NCBI RefSeq assembly: GCF_000020665.1
Contig: NC_011071.1
Location: 1,788,501-1,852,500, forward strand
DNA: 64,000 bases
Direction of reading: 5' to 3'
Source: Stenotrophomonas maltophilia R551-3
GTDB lineage: Bacteria; Pseudomonadota; Gammaproteobacteria; Xanthomonadales; Xanthomonadaceae
How positions within the stretch are numbered: position 1 is the first letter of the stretch; the number at the start of each line of letters is the position of its first letter. The notes beneath the pieces were generated by a model that had not been told where the DNA came from, searched no databases, and saw nothing but the letters and a program-made list of their open reading frames with translations. Below, piece after piece: positions 1 to 8,305 of the stretch. The position numbers and the translations under genes are program-made.

Positions 1-5
1 ACGCC

Positions 6-509
6 TTACGCGTCGCGGTTGCCGCGACGCATTACGCGCTGCTTCTCGATCGCCCAGTCACGATCCTTGGCGGCATCGCGCTTGTCGTGGGTCTGCTTGC
101 CCTTGGCCAGCGCCACTTCCAGCTTGATCTTGTTCTTGCTCCAGTACATCGCCGTCGGCACGATCGTGTAGCCATCGCGCTCGACCTTGCCCACCAGCTT
201 GTCGATCTCGCTCCGGTGCAGCAGCAGCTTGCGCTCGCGCCGATCGTTGGCCACCACATGGGTCGAGGCCTGGATCAACGGGGTGATCTGCGCGCCGATC
301 AGGAAGATCTCGCCCTGCTTCACATAGGCGTAGGCGTCGATGATGTTGCCGCGGCCGGCGCGGATCGACTTCACCTCCCAGCCCTGCAGGGCCAGGCCGG
401 CTTCGAAGCGCTCCTCGATGTGGTACTCGTGGCGGGCACGCTTGTTCAACGCGATGGTTTTGTTGGCCGTCGCGCTCTTTGCTTTATCCTTGACGCTGTT
501 CTTGCTCAT
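6..509 (-). CDS. smpB: SsrA-binding protein SmpB
   Basis: Partner of tmRNA in trans-translation: it binds the tRNA-like domain of SsrA RNA and brings it to stalled ribosomes in the cytoplasm. The 167-residue product has the family core ([15 protein letters not shown], then [18 protein letters not shown]) and the basic C-terminal tail ([10 protein letters not shown]) that enters the mRNA channel. The reading frame is open further upstream, but MSKNSVKDK at 509 gives the usual length and the upstream part overlaps the divergent gene. It is divergent from ratA, as in many gammaproteobacteria. The tmRNA gene itself is not in the window. Confidence 0.97.
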   Translation of the reverse strand: MSKNSVKDKAKSATANKTIALNKRARHEYHIEERFEAGLALQGWEVKSIRAGRGNIIDAYAYVKQGEIFLIGAQITPLIQASTHVVANDRRERKLLLHRSEIDKLVGKVERDGYTIVPTAMYWSKNKIKLEVALAKGKQTHDKRDAAKDRDWAIEKQRVMRRGNRDA

Positions 510-566
510 ATCCGTATTGTCTCCGATTCGGGCCCGCCCGGTCGATTGCCGAAACGTCCTGTATTC

Positions 567-992
567 ATGCCAACTATCCGCCGCAGCGCCCTGGTCGAAC
601 ATTCGGCCGCACGCATGTTCGACCTGGTCAACGATGTCCAGGCTTATCCGCGCCGCTTCCGCTGGTGCTCGGCTGCCCAGATCCTGGAGCAGGGCGAGGA
701 CCGGCTGGTCGCGCGCCTGGACCTGGGCCTGGGCTCGTTCAGTACCTGGTTCCAGACCGAAAACACCCTGCAGCGACCGCACAGCATCGACATGCAGCTG
801 CGCGACGGTCCGTTCAAGCAACTGCACGGCCGCTGGGAATTCCATGTGCTGGCCGAGGATGCCTGCAAGGTGACCCTGACCCTGGAGTTCGAGCCCAGCT
901 CGCGGCTGCTTGGCCCGGCATTGGCGATCGGCTTCCAGGGGCTGGCCGATCGCATGGTCAACGACTTCGTCCGCGTCGCCGACGAGGCCTGA
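567..992 (+). CDS. ratA: RatA/Coq10 family START-like protein
   Basis: A 141-residue single-domain protein of the polyketide-cyclase/START fold, with the family opening [20 protein letters not shown] and a C-terminal amphipathic helix ([18 protein letters not shown]). Relatives bind ubiquinone-like lipids (Coq10), and the E. coli homologue RatA was described as inhibiting 70S ribosome assembly, so both descriptions are in use. It lies between divergent smpB and rnfH, the conserved smpB-ratA-ratB-bamE neighbourhood. ATG at 567 gives the family length; the longer frame upstream runs through the smpB coding strand and is not used. The family assignment is firm, the physiological role is not. Confidence 0.9.
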   Translation: MPTIRRSALVEHSAARMFDLVNDVQAYPRRFRWCSAAQILEQGEDRLVARLDLGLGSFSTWFQTENTLQRPHSIDMQLRDGPFKQLHGRWEFHVLAEDACKVTLTLEFEPSSRLLGPALAIGFQGLADRMVNDFVRVADEA

Positions 993-995
993 ACG

Positions 996-1253
996 ATGAT
1001 CGAGGTCGAGGTGGTGCTAGCTTGGCCGCAACAGGTGCTGTCGCGCCGGCTGCAGCTGGAAGAGGGCGCCACCGTGGCTGAAGCCATTGTCGCTGCCGCG
1101 CTGGAAGGCAGTGCTGGATGCCCGGCCGTGGCCGTGCACGGCGTACTGGCGCGCCCGCAGCAGGTGCTGCTGGATGGCGACCGCATCGAGCTGCTACGCC
1201 CGCTGCTGGCCGACCCCAAGGACAACCGCCGGCGTCGCGCGCTCGGCGGTTGA
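996..1253 (+). CDS. rnfH: RnfH/RatB family protein (UPF0125)
   Basis: An 85-residue protein with a ubiquitin-like (beta-grasp) fold expected from the family. The N-terminus [13 protein letters not shown] and the segment VPALRP-type loop, here [18 protein letters not shown], are typical. It begins three bases after the ratA stop, so the two are almost certainly cotranscribed and translationally coupled. The family is named after a gene in the rnf cluster of Rhodobacter, but here it sits with ratA and bamE, as RatB does in enterobacteria. The biochemical function is not established. Confidence 0.88.
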   Translation: MIEVEVVLAWPQQVLSRRLQLEEGATVAEAIVAAALEGSAGCPAVAVHGVLARPQQVLLDGDRIELLRPLLADPKDNRRRRALGG

Positions 1254-1289
1254 TTCCCGCAACCCGTCCGCGTGGACGGGCAGGGGGCC

Positions 1290-1682
1290 TCAGCGGCCCT
1301 TCTTCTTCTTGTCCTTCGGCAGGTTGCGGCCGAACTGGCGGACGGTCTGCTGGGCCAGGGCCTTGTCGTTGCCCGGGAAATACTCGCCTTCCCAACGGGT
1401 CACGTTGTCGTTCTCGAAGAACACGGTGAAGTTCTTCACCTCGGTACGGCCCAGGCGGTTCACGCGCTGGCTGGCGGTGTAGTCCCAGCGCTGCGCATGG
1501 AACGGGTCGGGAATGGACGGGGTGCCCAGCAGCGCGGTGACCTGCTGCTTGCTTTGCCCGACCTGCAGCTTGGCCACGGCATCTTCCCGGATCAGGTTGC
1601 CCTGATAGATGGGTTGCTTGTAGATGATGCCGCACCCGGTGGTGGACAGGGCGACGGCGGCGACCAACAGGAGATTGCGCAT
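1290..1682 (-). CDS. bamE: Outer membrane assembly lipoprotein BamE (OmlA/SmpA)
   Basis: Small lipoprotein subunit of the BAM complex that inserts beta-barrel proteins into the outer membrane. Residues 1-16 are a hydrophobic signal ending in a lipobox with Cys17 (STTGC), followed by GIIYKQPIYQGN and the motif QVTALLGTPSIPDPFH typical of SmpA/OmlA. The 130-residue product ends in a lysine-rich tail (PKDKKKKGR). In Xanthomonas the gene is called omlA and is divergent from fur, exactly as here; about 100 bp separate the two starts. It converges on rnfH. Confidence 0.95.
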   Translation of the reverse strand: MRNLLLVAAVALSTTGCGIIYKQPIYQGNLIREDAVAKLQVGQSKQQVTALLGTPSIPDPFHAQRWDYTASQRVNRLGRTEVKNFTVFFENDNVTRWEGEYFPGNDKALAQQTVRQFGRNLPKDKKKKGR

Positions 1683-1785
1683 CGGGACTGGCGGTTGGGG
1701 AAATCAAACCGATGATACACTCCCGGCGTGCCACCGCGACCCAATCCGAGGCAGCTGGCGCTAAATCGCCAATGAACGGAGACCT

Positions 1786-2193
1786 ATGGAAACCCACGAC
1801 CTGCGTAAAGTCGGCCTGAAGGTGACCCATCCGCGGATGCGGATCCTGGCGCTGCTCGAGCAGCGCAACGCCCAGCACCACATGACCGCCGAAGATATCT
1901 ACCGCCAGCTCCTCGAGCACGGCGACGAGATCGGCCTTGCCACGGTGTACCGGGTGCTGACCCAGTTCGAGGCCGCCGGCCTCGTGCTCAAGCACAATTT
2001 CGAAGGCGGCCAGGCCGTCTACGAGCTGGACCGTGGTGGCCACCATGACCACATGGTCGACGTGGACAGCGGCAAGATCATCGAGTTCGAAAGCCACGAG
2101 ATCGAGGAGCTGCAGCGCAAGATCGCAGCCGACCACGGCTACGAGCTGGAAGAGCACTCGCTGGTGCTGTACGTGCGCAAGAAGCGCAAGTAA
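1786..2193 (+). CDS. fur: Ferric uptake regulator Fur
   Basis: Iron-responsive dimeric repressor of iron acquisition genes. The 135-residue product has the N-terminal winged helix (recognition helix around IGLATVYRVLTQFEAAG, residues 49-65) and the metal-binding HHDHM motif at 86-90. The two cysteines (CxxC) that usually follow this motif in enterobacterial Fur are D and S here, and the protein has no cysteine at all, so it must do without a cysteine structural zinc site. A GGAG lies upstream of the ATG. Divergent from bamE; a strong terminator follows. Confidence 0.97.
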   Translation: METHDLRKVGLKVTHPRMRILALLEQRNAQHHMTAEDIYRQLLEHGDEIGLATVYRVLTQFEAAGLVLKHNFEGGQAVYELDRGGHHDHMVDVDSGKIIEFESHEIEELQRKIAADHGYELEEHSLVLYVRKKRK

Positions 2194-2221
2194 GCCGTTC
2201 CGGCCAGCTGGATGCGACAAG

Positions 2222-2246
2222 ACCCCGGGCTTGCCCGGGGTTTTTC
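2222..2246 (+). terminator. Intrinsic terminator of fur
   Basis: A perfect inverted repeat CCCCGGGC-TT-GCCCGGGG is followed by TTTTT, about 30 bases after the fur stop codon. Seen directly in the sequence. Confidence 0.9.
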
Positions 2247-2252
2247 GTTGAT

Positions 2253-2345
2253 GGGGTCAGCGCCCTTTCCCTGCGGGAAGGAGATCCGACCCCGGCCGGC
2301 CCCTTGGGGTCAGATCCCTTTTCCACCAGGAAAGGGCTCTGACCC
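2253..2345. repeat. Two GGGGTCAG palindromes
   Basis: Two adjacent hairpins, each starting GGGGTCAG and ending in GACCCC (2253-2293 and 2306-2345), with an arm of the type ATCCCTTTTCC and its complement. The same family recurs at 32386-32426, 45184-45223 and 47389-47427. The second copy runs into the 3' end of the SGNH hydrolase gene and supplies its stop codon. Confidence 0.8.
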
Positions 2346-3566
2346 CGGGCTGCCCAGCAAGGCGTCCAGATCCACCGCCTCGGCCATCGCCTTGTTGCCT
2401 GCATCGCCCGGATGCAGGTGGTCGCCGGAGTCATAGGCGGCAGCCATCCGTGACGGATCCGCCGGGTCGCGCAGGGCGGCATCCAGATCGATCAGCGCAT
2501 CGAACGGGCTGTCGCTGCGCAGCCAGGCATTGAGCTGCTGGCGCAGCGCTTCTTTTTCCGGCTGGTAGTAGTCGTCCAGCGGCGTGCCGGGCAGGGCGCC
2601 GGCGAACGGCGCCAGGGTGGCACCCAGAATGCGCAGGCCCCGGCCACGGGCCTGGTCGGCCAAGGCGCGATAGCCGGCCTGCAGTTCGGCCAGCGTTGGC
2701 CGCACCTGGTTGCGGGCGAACGCGGTGCCGGGCCAGCTGATGTCGTTGATGCCGATCAGCACGATCACGCTGGCCACGCCGGCTTGGTCCAGCGCGTCAC
2801 GCTGGAAGCGACTGAGGGCGGCGTCCCCCATCCCGTCGCGCAGCAACCGGCCACCGGAGATGCCGCCGTTGACCACGGCCACGCCTTGCGGTGCCAGGCG
2901 CGCCGCCAGATGGTCGGTCCACCGCTGGTCCTGGTCGAGGCTGGCGCTAGCGCCGTCGGTGATTGAATCGCCGATCACCACCACGCTGCGCGCGCTGGCC
3001 GCCGCCTCGACCTCGATGCCTGTCAGGAACAGGCGGGCAGTGGTGCTGCTGGCCCGGCTCAGTGCCTGGGCTTGGCTCTGGTCGCCGGGCGCAATCCAAC
3101 TGGTCTGGCGGCCTTCCCAATGGAACGTCTGCAGCGGCGTCGGCCCCGGCACGAAGACGCTGACCTGCAGCGCCTGGCGGTCATCCGTGGCCAGTGGTAG
3201 TGGATCGCTCAGCCGTTCCTGGCCGGGATCGATCAGCACGCTGGGCTGGCCGTCGAAACGGAGTGGCTGCGGCGTTGCGCCTGCCTGTGCCGCCACGCTT
3301 GCCGCCTCGATCCGCAGCGGCTGGCTGCCATAGGCATTGCTCAGCCGAACCCGCAGCCGAGGGCCGCCCAGGCTGATACGCGCGGTCTGGCGGAAGGTCT
3401 GGTCATGCAGTTCGGCTGGAATCAGGGGGGGGAACAGGAAGCCCGCGTCCCACACCCGTTGCGGGCTGGCCTGCCAGCTGGCGACCCAGAGTGGGGGCGG
3501 GGCGGCGCTGGCAGCGCCGGACAGGACGATCAATGCGGCGGCGGTGAGCTGGCTGAAGCGATTCAT
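2310..3566 (-). CDS. Secreted SGNH/GDSL-type hydrolase
   Basis: Predicted exported esterase/lipase-type hydrolase of 418 residues. Residues 1-22 form a signal peptide (cleavage near AASAA-PP). The SGNH domain has the nucleophile motif GDSIT at 199-203 (Ser201), the Gly and Asn blocks (NGGISGGRLL; GIND at 272-275) and the catalytic DHLHP at 382-386. The roughly 170 residues before it look like the extra N-terminal beta domain found in rhamnogalacturonan acetylesterase-like SGNH enzymes, so a carbohydrate ester substrate is possible but not shown. The last residues (SEPFPGGKGI) and the stop codon are encoded by an intergenic repeat. Divergent from a LysR regulator that probably controls it. Confidence 0.88.
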   Translation of the reverse strand: MNRFSQLTAAALIVLSGAASAAPPPLWVASWQASPQRVWDAGFLFPPLIPAELHDQTFRQTARISLGGPRLRVRLSNAYGSQPLRIEAASVAAQAGATPQPLRFDGQPSVLIDPGQERLSDPLPLATDDRQALQVSVFVPGPTPLQTFHWEGRQTSWIAPGDQSQAQALSRASSTTARLFLTGIEVEAAASARSVVVIGDSITDGASASLDQDQRWTDHLAARLAPQGVAVVNGGISGGRLLRDGMGDAALSRFQRDALDQAGVASVIVLIGINDISWPGTAFARNQVRPTLAELQAGYRALADQARGRGLRILGATLAPFAGALPGTPLDDYYQPEKEALRQQLNAWLRSDSPFDALIDLDAALRDPADPSRMAAAYDSGDHLHPGDAGNKAMAEAVDLDALLGSPGSEPFPGGKGI

Positions 3567-3609
3567 TGGGCGGCCCAGAGTGGAGGGACCGCCATGGTGA
3601 TTCCGCGCT

Positions 3610-3651
3610 CATCTGTGAACTAGACTGCGCATGGACAATCATCTGTGAACT
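3610..3651. promoter_or_regulatory. Direct repeats in the SGNH/LysR divergent promoter
   Basis: The 12-mer CATCTGTGAACT occurs twice, at 3610-3621 and 3640-3651, exactly 30 bases apart (about three helical turns), between the two divergent genes. The second copy ends 12 bases before the LysR start. This is the layout expected of an operator for the adjacent regulator; binding is inferred. Confidence 0.5.
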
Positions 3652-3663
3652 GAATTCATAGTC

Positions 3664-4581
3664 ATGGCACGACCCGACATCAACCGATCCGGCGAACTGG
3701 AAGTGTTCGTGCGGGTGATCGAGACCGGTGGCTTTTCCGCCGCCGCGCGTACGCTGGATATGACGCCGTCGGCAGTCAGCAAGCTGGTGGCACGGCTGGA
3801 GCAACGGCTGGGCACGCGCCTGCTGCAGCGTTCCACCCGCCAGCTGCAGCTGACCCCGGAGGGCTGCGCGTTCTACGAGCGTGGCCTGCGCGTGCTGGCC
3901 GACCTGGAGGAGGCCGAGCGTTGCGCCAGCGCGCATGCCGAGCCGCGCGGACGGCTGCGGGTCAATTCCAACGTGCCGTTCGGCCAGCATTTCCTGTTGC
4001 CGCTGCTGCCGGCGTTCCTCGAGCGCAACCCGCAGGTGGGCGTCGATCTGACCTTGAACGACGAGGTGATCGATCTGCTCGAGCAGAGAACCGACGTGGC
4101 GGTGCGCGCCGGCCCGCTGAAGAGTTCCAGCCTGGTGGCACGACGGCTGGGCGCAACGCGGATGATGATCGTGGCCGCACCGGCCTATGCGCAGCGGCAC
4201 GGCCTGCCGCGCACCCCCGAGGAGCTGCAGTCGCACAACCGTCTGGACATCGGTCATGCGCGTGCGATGCAGGGCTGGCCGCTGCTGCAGGATGGTCGTG
4301 AGCGGATGTTGCTGCCCAGCGGCAATGCACGCGCCAGCAACGGCAACGCACTGCGTCAGCTGGTGCTGGGGGGCCTGGGCCTGGCGCGGCTGGCGACCTA
4401 TCAGGTGCAGGAGGACATCGCTGCCGGACGCCTGTTGCCGGTGCTGGAAGAGGCCAATCCCGGTGACCTCGAAGAGGTGCACGCAGTGTTCCTGGGGCAG
4501 GGCGGTTACCTGCCGCTACGCGTACGCGCGTTCCTCGATTTCCTGGTGGAAACGGTGGATCTGGCGCGGCCGTTGGGGTGA
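3664..4581 (+). CDS. LysR-family transcriptional regulator
   Basis: A 305-residue LTTR. The N-terminal winged helix-turn-helix is clear (LEVFVRVIETGGFSAAARTL, then TPSAVSKLVARLEQRLGTRLL), followed by a linker helix and an effector-binding domain (PLLPAFLERNPQVGVDLTLND). The sequence resembles the CrgA/AaeR-like subgroup often found next to efflux or enzyme genes. It is divergent from the secreted SGNH hydrolase; two 12-bp direct repeats lie between them, suggesting autoregulation and control of the hydrolase. The inducer is unknown. ATG at 3664 starts MARPDINRSGELEVF, giving a normal length. Confidence 0.93.
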   Translation: MARPDINRSGELEVFVRVIETGGFSAAARTLDMTPSAVSKLVARLEQRLGTRLLQRSTRQLQLTPEGCAFYERGLRVLADLEEAERCASAHAEPRGRLRVNSNVPFGQHFLLPLLPAFLERNPQVGVDLTLNDEVIDLLEQRTDVAVRAGPLKSSSLVARRLGATRMMIVAAPAYAQRHGLPRTPEELQSHNRLDIGHARAMQGWPLLQDGRERMLLPSGNARASNGNALRQLVLGGLGLARLATYQVQEDIAAGRLLPVLEEANPGDLEEVHAVFLGQGGYLPLRVRAFLDFLVETVDLARPLG

Positions 4582-4586
4582 GCCTG

Positions 4587-4664
4587 GTAGTGCCGGCCGT
4601 TGGCCGGCAACCTCACGATCTTCGCCCAACCGCGTCGGGGTGCCGGCCAGCGGCCGGCACTACC
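4587..4664. repeat. Inverted pair of GTAG REP palindromes (GTGCCGGCC type)
   Basis: A GTAGTGCCGGCC-type palindrome at 4587-4611 and its inverted partner ending in CTAC at 4637-4663. It lies between the convergent LysR and recN genes and may also act as a bidirectional terminator. Confidence 0.8.
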
Positions 4665-4705
4665 GTGCGGAAGTCGAGCATGGCCCGACGCTACAAAAGC
4701 GGGGC

Positions 4706-6367
4706 TCAGACCTGCAGCAGCTTGCGCGCGGCGGCGCGCGCTTCCTTGCTCACTTCCACGCCGCCCAGCATGCGCGCCAGTTCTTCTTCGCGTGCCTTGC
4801 TGTCCAGCTTCTCCACTGCGCTCTGGGTCATGCCTTCCACCGGCGCCTTGCTGACCCGGTAGTGCGCATGGCCCTTCGAGGCGACTTGCGGCAGGTGGGT
4901 CACGCACAGCACCTGGCGCTTCTCGCCCAGCGCGCGCAGCTTCTGCCCGACGATGTCGGCCACTGCACCGCCGATGCCCGAGTCGACTTCGTCGAACACC
5001 ATGGTCGGCACCGCATCCAGGTCCAGCGCGGCCACTTCGATGGCCAGCGAGATGCGCGACAGTTCACCGCCGGAGGCCACCTTGCGCAGCGCGCGCGGCG
5101 GTTGGCCGGCGTTGGCCGCGACCAGGAATTCCACGCGTTCGGCACCCTGCGGATCGGGCTTGCCGGCGTCCTGCGGCTCCAGCTCGATCAGGAACTGGCC
5201 GCCGCCCATGCCCAGCTCGGCAATGATGCCGGTGGTGGTGGCCGACAGTTCGGCAGCAGCGCTGCGGCGGCTGGCGGACAGCACGTCGGCCTGTACGCGC
5301 CAGGCGGCGACGGCCTTGTCGATCTCGCCGGCCAGGCGCTGCAGGCGCTCGTCGGCGCCGCGCAGCTGTTCCACTTCGGCATGCATGCGCTCGCGCTGCG
5401 CGCCGAGCTCGTCCATCGGCACGCGGTGCTTGCGGGCCAGGTCGTGCAGTCGGCCGAGGCGACGCTCGTTCTCCTCGAACTGTTCGGGGTCGGCGTCGAG
5501 GTCGTCGTGCACCCGGTCCAGCAGCGACAGGGCTTCGTGCAGCTGGATCGAGGCGTTCTCGATCAGGCCGTCCACCTCGCCCAGGCGCGGGTCGTGCTCG
5601 ATCAGCCGCGACAGCTCGTGGCGGACCTGTTGCAGCAGGTCCAGCGCGGAACTGCCGTCGTCGCCGTTGAGCTGGTTGCTGGCGGCCTGGCAGGCACTCA
5701 GCAACGCGCTGGCATGGGCCTGGCGGCGGTGGCTGGCGCCGAGTGCGGCGATCGATTCCGGCTCAAGGTCCTCGCGGTCGAGCTCGCGCAGCTGGTGTTC
5801 AAGGAAGCCGATACGGTCACTGACGTCGCCCTGTTGCGACAGGGCAAGTGATTCGTCGACCAGCGTCTGCCAGGCGGCAGCGGCACGGCGCACCTGGCGG
5901 CGCTCGTCCTCGTTGCCGGCATAGGCGTCGAGCAGGGCCAGCTGCGACGGACGCGTCAGCAGGGCCTGCTGCTCATGCTGGCCATGGATTTCGACCAGCA
6001 ATCCGGCCAGGTCTGCCAGCTGTGCCAGCGTCACCGGGCGGCCGTTGATCCACGAACGTGAACCGCCATCGGCGCGGATCACCCGCCGCAGCTGGCACTG
6101 TTCCTCATCGTCCAGCTCGTTGTCGGCCAGCCATTGGCGCGCGGCCTGCAGCTGGTCCAGCGCGAATTCGGCGGAAAGCTCGGCGCGCGCGGCACCGTGG
6201 CGGACCACGCCACTGTCGGCGCGCAGGCCGGACAGGAAGCCCAGGGCGTCGACCATCAGCGACTTGCCGGCGCCGGTCTCGCCTGAAACGACCGTCATGC
6301 CGGGCCCGAACTCCAGTTCGGTGGCGCGGACGACGGCAAAATCCTTGATCGAAAGATGTCTGAGCAT
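4706..6367 (-). CDS. recN: DNA repair protein RecN
   Basis: SMC-like ATPase used early in double-strand break repair. The 553-residue protein has Walker A GETGAGKS at 29-36 and starts MLRHLSIKDFAVV, the family signature. Long coiled-coil arms follow, and the C-terminal half-site carries the signature FLVAANAGQPPRALRKVASGG, the Walker B region TMVFDEVDSGIGG and the conserved THLPQVAS. Its length matches the family. Transcribed away from hrcA. No clear LexA box could be read in the shared 110-bp upstream region. Confidence 0.97.
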   Translation of the reverse strand: MLRHLSIKDFAVVRATELEFGPGMTVVSGETGAGKSLMVDALGFLSGLRADSGVVRHGAARAELSAEFALDQLQAARQWLADNELDDEEQCQLRRVIRADGGSRSWINGRPVTLAQLADLAGLLVEIHGQHEQQALLTRPSQLALLDAYAGNEDERRQVRRAAAAWQTLVDESLALSQQGDVSDRIGFLEHQLRELDREDLEPESIAALGASHRRQAHASALLSACQAASNQLNGDDGSSALDLLQQVRHELSRLIEHDPRLGEVDGLIENASIQLHEALSLLDRVHDDLDADPEQFEENERRLGRLHDLARKHRVPMDELGAQRERMHAEVEQLRGADERLQRLAGEIDKAVAAWRVQADVLSASRRSAAAELSATTTGIIAELGMGGGQFLIELEPQDAGKPDPQGAERVEFLVAANAGQPPRALRKVASGGELSRISLAIEVAALDLDAVPTMVFDEVDSGIGGAVADIVGQKLRALGEKRQVLCVTHLPQVASKGHAHYRVSKAPVEGMTQSAVEKLDSKAREEELARMLGGVEVSKEARAAARKLLQV

Positions 6368-6481
6368 GGGTAAGGGGTATCAGCAGCCGCGCAACGCTAG
6401 CACGTGGGCGAGGGAGGTCCAATGACTTGCCAAGGTGATGCGCCGCCATTATCTAGTGTCCGTGTCTCACAGGTTGATTCC

Positions 6482-7546
6482 ATGCACGGTTCTCCCGACC
6501 AGCTTGCCCCGCGTGCGCGCCATCTGCTGCGCTCGCTGATCGCGCGTTACATCCAGGACGGCGAGCCGGTCGGCTCGCAGACGCTGGCGCGTGTGGCCGG
6601 CCTCGAGGTCAGCCCGGCCACCATCCGCAACATCCTCGGCGACCTTGAAGACCTGGGGCTGCTGGCGTCGCCGCATACCTCGGCCGGGCGCATCCCGACC
6701 GCGCATGGCTACCGGGTGTTCGTCGACAGCCTGCTGCAGATGCAGCCGCCGGGCGAGGGCGAGCTGGCCCGCCTGCGTCAGGAGCTGGCGGGCGGCGGCA
6801 GCACCCAGGCCCTGCTTGGCAGCGCCTCGGAACTGCTGTCGGCGATGAGCCACTTCGTTGGCGTGGTCAGCGCGCCACGACGCGAGCAGTTTGCCTTCCG
6901 ACAGATCGATTTCGTGGCGCTGGACGGACGCCGGGTGCTGGCGATCCTGGTGTTCGCCGACAACGAGGTGCAGAACCGGGTCATCGAGACCCGTCAGGAC
7001 TTCGCGCCAGGCCAGCTGGAGCAGGTCGCCAACTACCTCAATGCCCACTTCGCCGGCCTCCCGATGGCCGAGATCCGCACTCGGCTGCTGCTGGAGCTGC
7101 GCGACGCCCGCTCGGAGCTGGAGCAGCTGCTGGCGCACAGCATCGAGCTGGCCGAGCAGGCCCTGCAGCCGCCGGCCGACGACATGCTGGTGGCCGGCCA
7201 GACCCGGCTGATGGGAGTACAGGACCTGTCCGACCTGGAACGCCTGCGCGAGCTGTTCGAGCTGTTTTCCAGCAAACGCGAGATCCTGCAGCTGCTGGAG
7301 CGCACCATCCAGGCCCCGGGCGTGCGTATCTTCATCGGCGAGGAGACCGGGATGATGCCGCTGCAGGGTGTCTCGCTGGTCACCGCCCCGTACACCGCCA
7401 ATGGCCAGGTGCTGGGCGTACTGGGCGTGATCGGGCCGAAGCGGATGGCCTACGACCGCATGATTCCGCTGGTCCAGGCCACCGCCGATGTGCTCGGCGC
7501 GGCCTTTTCACCGGCCGGGCGCACTCCCGGAACATCCGACGCTTGA
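6482..7546 (+). CDS. hrcA: Heat-inducible transcription repressor HrcA
   Basis: Repressor that normally binds CIRCE elements and is folded by GroEL. The 354-residue product has the N-terminal winged helix (LAPRARHLLRSLIARYIQDG, SQTLARVAGLEVSPATIRN) and the conserved SPHTSAGRIPTAHGYRVFVD. ATG at 6482 is preferred; upstream in-frame codons lack family similarity. It heads the hrcA-grpE-dnaK-dnaJ cluster. No CIRCE (TTAGCACTC-N9-GAGTGCTAA) could be found upstream of hrcA, grpE or dnaK, so its own target is probably elsewhere (typically groESL). Its stop codon overlaps the -35 of a sigma-32-like promoter. Confidence 0.96.
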   Translation: MHGSPDQLAPRARHLLRSLIARYIQDGEPVGSQTLARVAGLEVSPATIRNILGDLEDLGLLASPHTSAGRIPTAHGYRVFVDSLLQMQPPGEGELARLRQELAGGGSTQALLGSASELLSAMSHFVGVVSAPRREQFAFRQIDFVALDGRRVLAILVFADNEVQNRVIETRQDFAPGQLEQVANYLNAHFAGLPMAEIRTRLLLELRDARSELEQLLAHSIELAEQALQPPADDMLVAGQTRLMGVQDLSDLERLRELFELFSSKREILQLLERTIQAPGVRIFIGEETGMMPLQGVSLVTAPYTANGQVLGVLGVIGPKRMAYDRMIPLVQATADVLGAAFSPAGRTPGTSDA

Positions 7547-7569
7547 AACGCAGCATCCCGCCCACACTA
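7542..7569 (+). promoter_or_regulatory. Sigma-32-like promoter for grpE
   Basis: CTTGAAA at 7542-7548, then 12 bases, then CCCACACTA. This matches the heat-shock consensus CTTGAAA / CCCCATnT in the -35 half and partly in the -10 half. The -35 overlaps the hrcA stop codon (TGA, 7544-7546). Inferred from the sequence only. Confidence 0.6.
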
Positions 7570-7609
7570 GGGTGGGTGGAGGCGGAGATTGACCGCCAGG
7601 GACCCAGAC

Positions 7610-8125
7610 ATGAACCACGAACATCCAGATATCGAATCCCAGCAGAGTGCCGCCGATGCGGCCGCCGCCGCCGGCGTGAACGACGAAGTGGAGCGCCTGC
7701 GCGCTGAGCTTGATCAGGTCAAGGCCGATGTACTGCGCGAACGCGCCGACCTCGAGAACCAGCGCAAGCGCGTCGCCCGCGACATCGAGCAGGCCCGCAA
7801 GTTCGCCAACGAGAAGCTGCTGGGCGAGCTGCTGCCGGTGTTCGACAGCCTGGATGCCGGCCTGAAGGCCGCCGGTGACGATGCCCATCCGCTGCGTGAA
7901 GGCCTGGAGCTGACCTACCGGCAGCTGCTGAAGGTCGCCGGCGACAACGGCCTGGTCCTGCTGGACCCGACCGGCCAGCCGTTCAATCCGGAGCATCACC
8001 AGGCCATCAGCCAGGTGCCGACTCCGGGCGCCGCCCCCGGCAGCGTGGTGACCGTGTTCCAGAAGGGCTACCTGCTCAACGAGCGCCTGCTGCGGCCGGC
8101 GCTGGTGGTGGTGGCGGCCGACTGA
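7610..8125 (+). CDS. grpE: Nucleotide exchange factor GrpE
   Basis: Co-chaperone that releases ADP from DnaK. The 171-residue product has an acidic, disordered N-terminus ([12 protein letters not shown]), a long coiled-coil ([30 protein letters not shown]) and the C-terminal beta-wing domain ([14 protein letters not shown] ... [20 protein letters not shown]). ATG at 7610 with AGGGA upstream fits Xanthomonas homologues; an in-frame TTG at 7589 behind GGAGG is an alternative. It follows hrcA by 63 bp and has its own heat-shock-type promoter. Confidence 0.96.
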   Translation: MNHEHPDIESQQSAADAAAAAGVNDEVERLRAELDQVKADVLRERADLENQRKRVARDIEQARKFANEKLLGELLPVFDSLDAGLKAAGDDAHPLREGLELTYRQLLKVAGDNGLVLLDPTGQPFNPEHHQAISQVPTPGAAPGSVVTVFQKGYLLNERLLRPALVVVAAD

Positions 8126-8213
8126 CCCCGCGGGGCCGGGAGGCGGGCAGGATCCGCGCCCGACCCGACGCTGAACGCGCCGGGCAACCGGAAACACAGC
8201 GTTCGGAGGATGG

Positions 8214-8242
8214 CTTGAATGTTCCACGGGCCTCCCCCACTT
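8214..8242 (+). promoter_or_regulatory. Sigma-32-like promoter for dnaK
   Basis: CTTGAAT at 8214-8220, a 14-base spacer, then CCCCACTT at 8235-8242. This is one mismatch from the heat-shock -35 and one from the -10 consensus CCCCATnT. The dnaK start codon lies 64 bases downstream. It is the best promoter match in the cluster. Confidence 0.7.
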
Positions 8243-8305
8243 CGTATTCATCCACCGGCCGAACGGCCGGACTGACCTAAACAGCATTCTTCAGGAGTCT
8301 CCCCC

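Noticed and set aside
6368..6481. CIRCE element upstream of hrcA
   Set aside because: Only a loose GCTAGCACG match was found, with no inverted partner at the right spacing.
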